Source of the DNA: Pseudochelatococcus lubricantis
Lineage (GTDB): Bacteria > Pseudomonadota > Alphaproteobacteria > Rhizobiales > Beijerinckiaceae
Assembly (NCBI RefSeq): GCF_042432495.1
Contig: NZ_JBHLXC010000023.1
Coordinates: forward strand, 1 to 6,808
Reading direction: 5' to 3'
Length of the DNA stretch: 6,808 nt
Position numbers and translations under genes: made by a program. Shown one piece after another: positions 6,664 through 6,808 of this stretch (positions within the stretch are counted from its first letter, which is position 1; each line of letters starts with the position of its first letter). The notes beneath the pieces are model-generated. The model did no database searches and was not told the DNA's origin. It saw nothing but the letters and a program-made list of their open reading frames with translations.

Positions 6664-6808
6664 CTATCGCATCGAGAGGTGATGTCGGCTCGCTGGTTTG
6701 TGATCGTTAGGCGGCTGCCGTAAAAAAGCGAGCCATTAAAGTGTCAATCGGCGTCGAACCTTGGCTCTGACTCACTTTTGATGAAATTCAGGCGTTCAAC
6801 TGGCGTTG
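6664..6808. other. Gene-less right edge, possibly the end of an IS21-like element
   Basis: No gene is supported. From about 6741 the sequence runs GTGTCAATCGGCGTCGAACC and later CTCACTTTTGATGAAATTCA. This resembles, from memory, the multi-repeat ends of IS21-family elements in Alphaproteobacteria (TCGGCGTC..., TGACCCAC..., TTCAGGCGTTCAA). The match is imperfect and the window ends before any istA start. Confidence 0.25.

Noticed and set aside
6362..6682. 106-residue plus-strand ORF
   Set aside because: Composition typical of a shadow frame, no ribosome binding site, and it overlaps a more protein-like minus-strand frame.

Overview
The window looks like accessory DNA from an alphaproteobacterium. 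It is GC-rich, and its left edge carries the first 67 bases of an initiator tRNA-fMet of the alphaproteobacterial type. The insertion sequence is of the IS5/IS427 kind common in that class. I cannot name a genus.

Layout. Bases 2-68 hold a tRNA-fMet whose 3' acceptor strand is replaced by foreign sequence. Bases 69-455 have no confident gene, only two short protein-like tails. Bases 456-4039 hold a two-gene operon, hamA-hamB, with a 4-base ATGA overlap. It encodes a complete-looking Hachiman anti-phage system: HamA is a DUF1837 nuclease and HamB is a DEAH-box superfamily 2 helicase. A short hairpin follows hamB. Bases 4093-4940 are an 848-base IS5-family element, inserted 53 bases after the hamB stop, with inverted repeats and a TTA (or TTAG) duplication. 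Its transposase is broken by a frame change additional to the expected -1 programmed frameshift. Rightwards on the minus strand come the C-terminal tail of a tyrosine recombinase (5191-5376), a small ORF overlapping it by ATGA, a 219-residue protein that I do not recognise (5671-6330), and a start-less coding remnant (6451-6663). The last ~70 bases resemble the edge of an IS21-like element, but weakly.

How it works together. The functional core is hamAB. In characterised Hachiman systems HamA and HamB form a complex; the helicase detects abnormal DNA and releases the nuclease, which destroys cellular and phage DNA. All the helicase motifs and the nuclease residues expected by eye are present, so the system is probably active. 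The surroundings (broken tRNA, integrase tail, decayed ORFs, defective IS) look like an eroded integrative element or defence island. Hachiman itself is a described system. The less described material is the 219-residue gene and the remnants around it.
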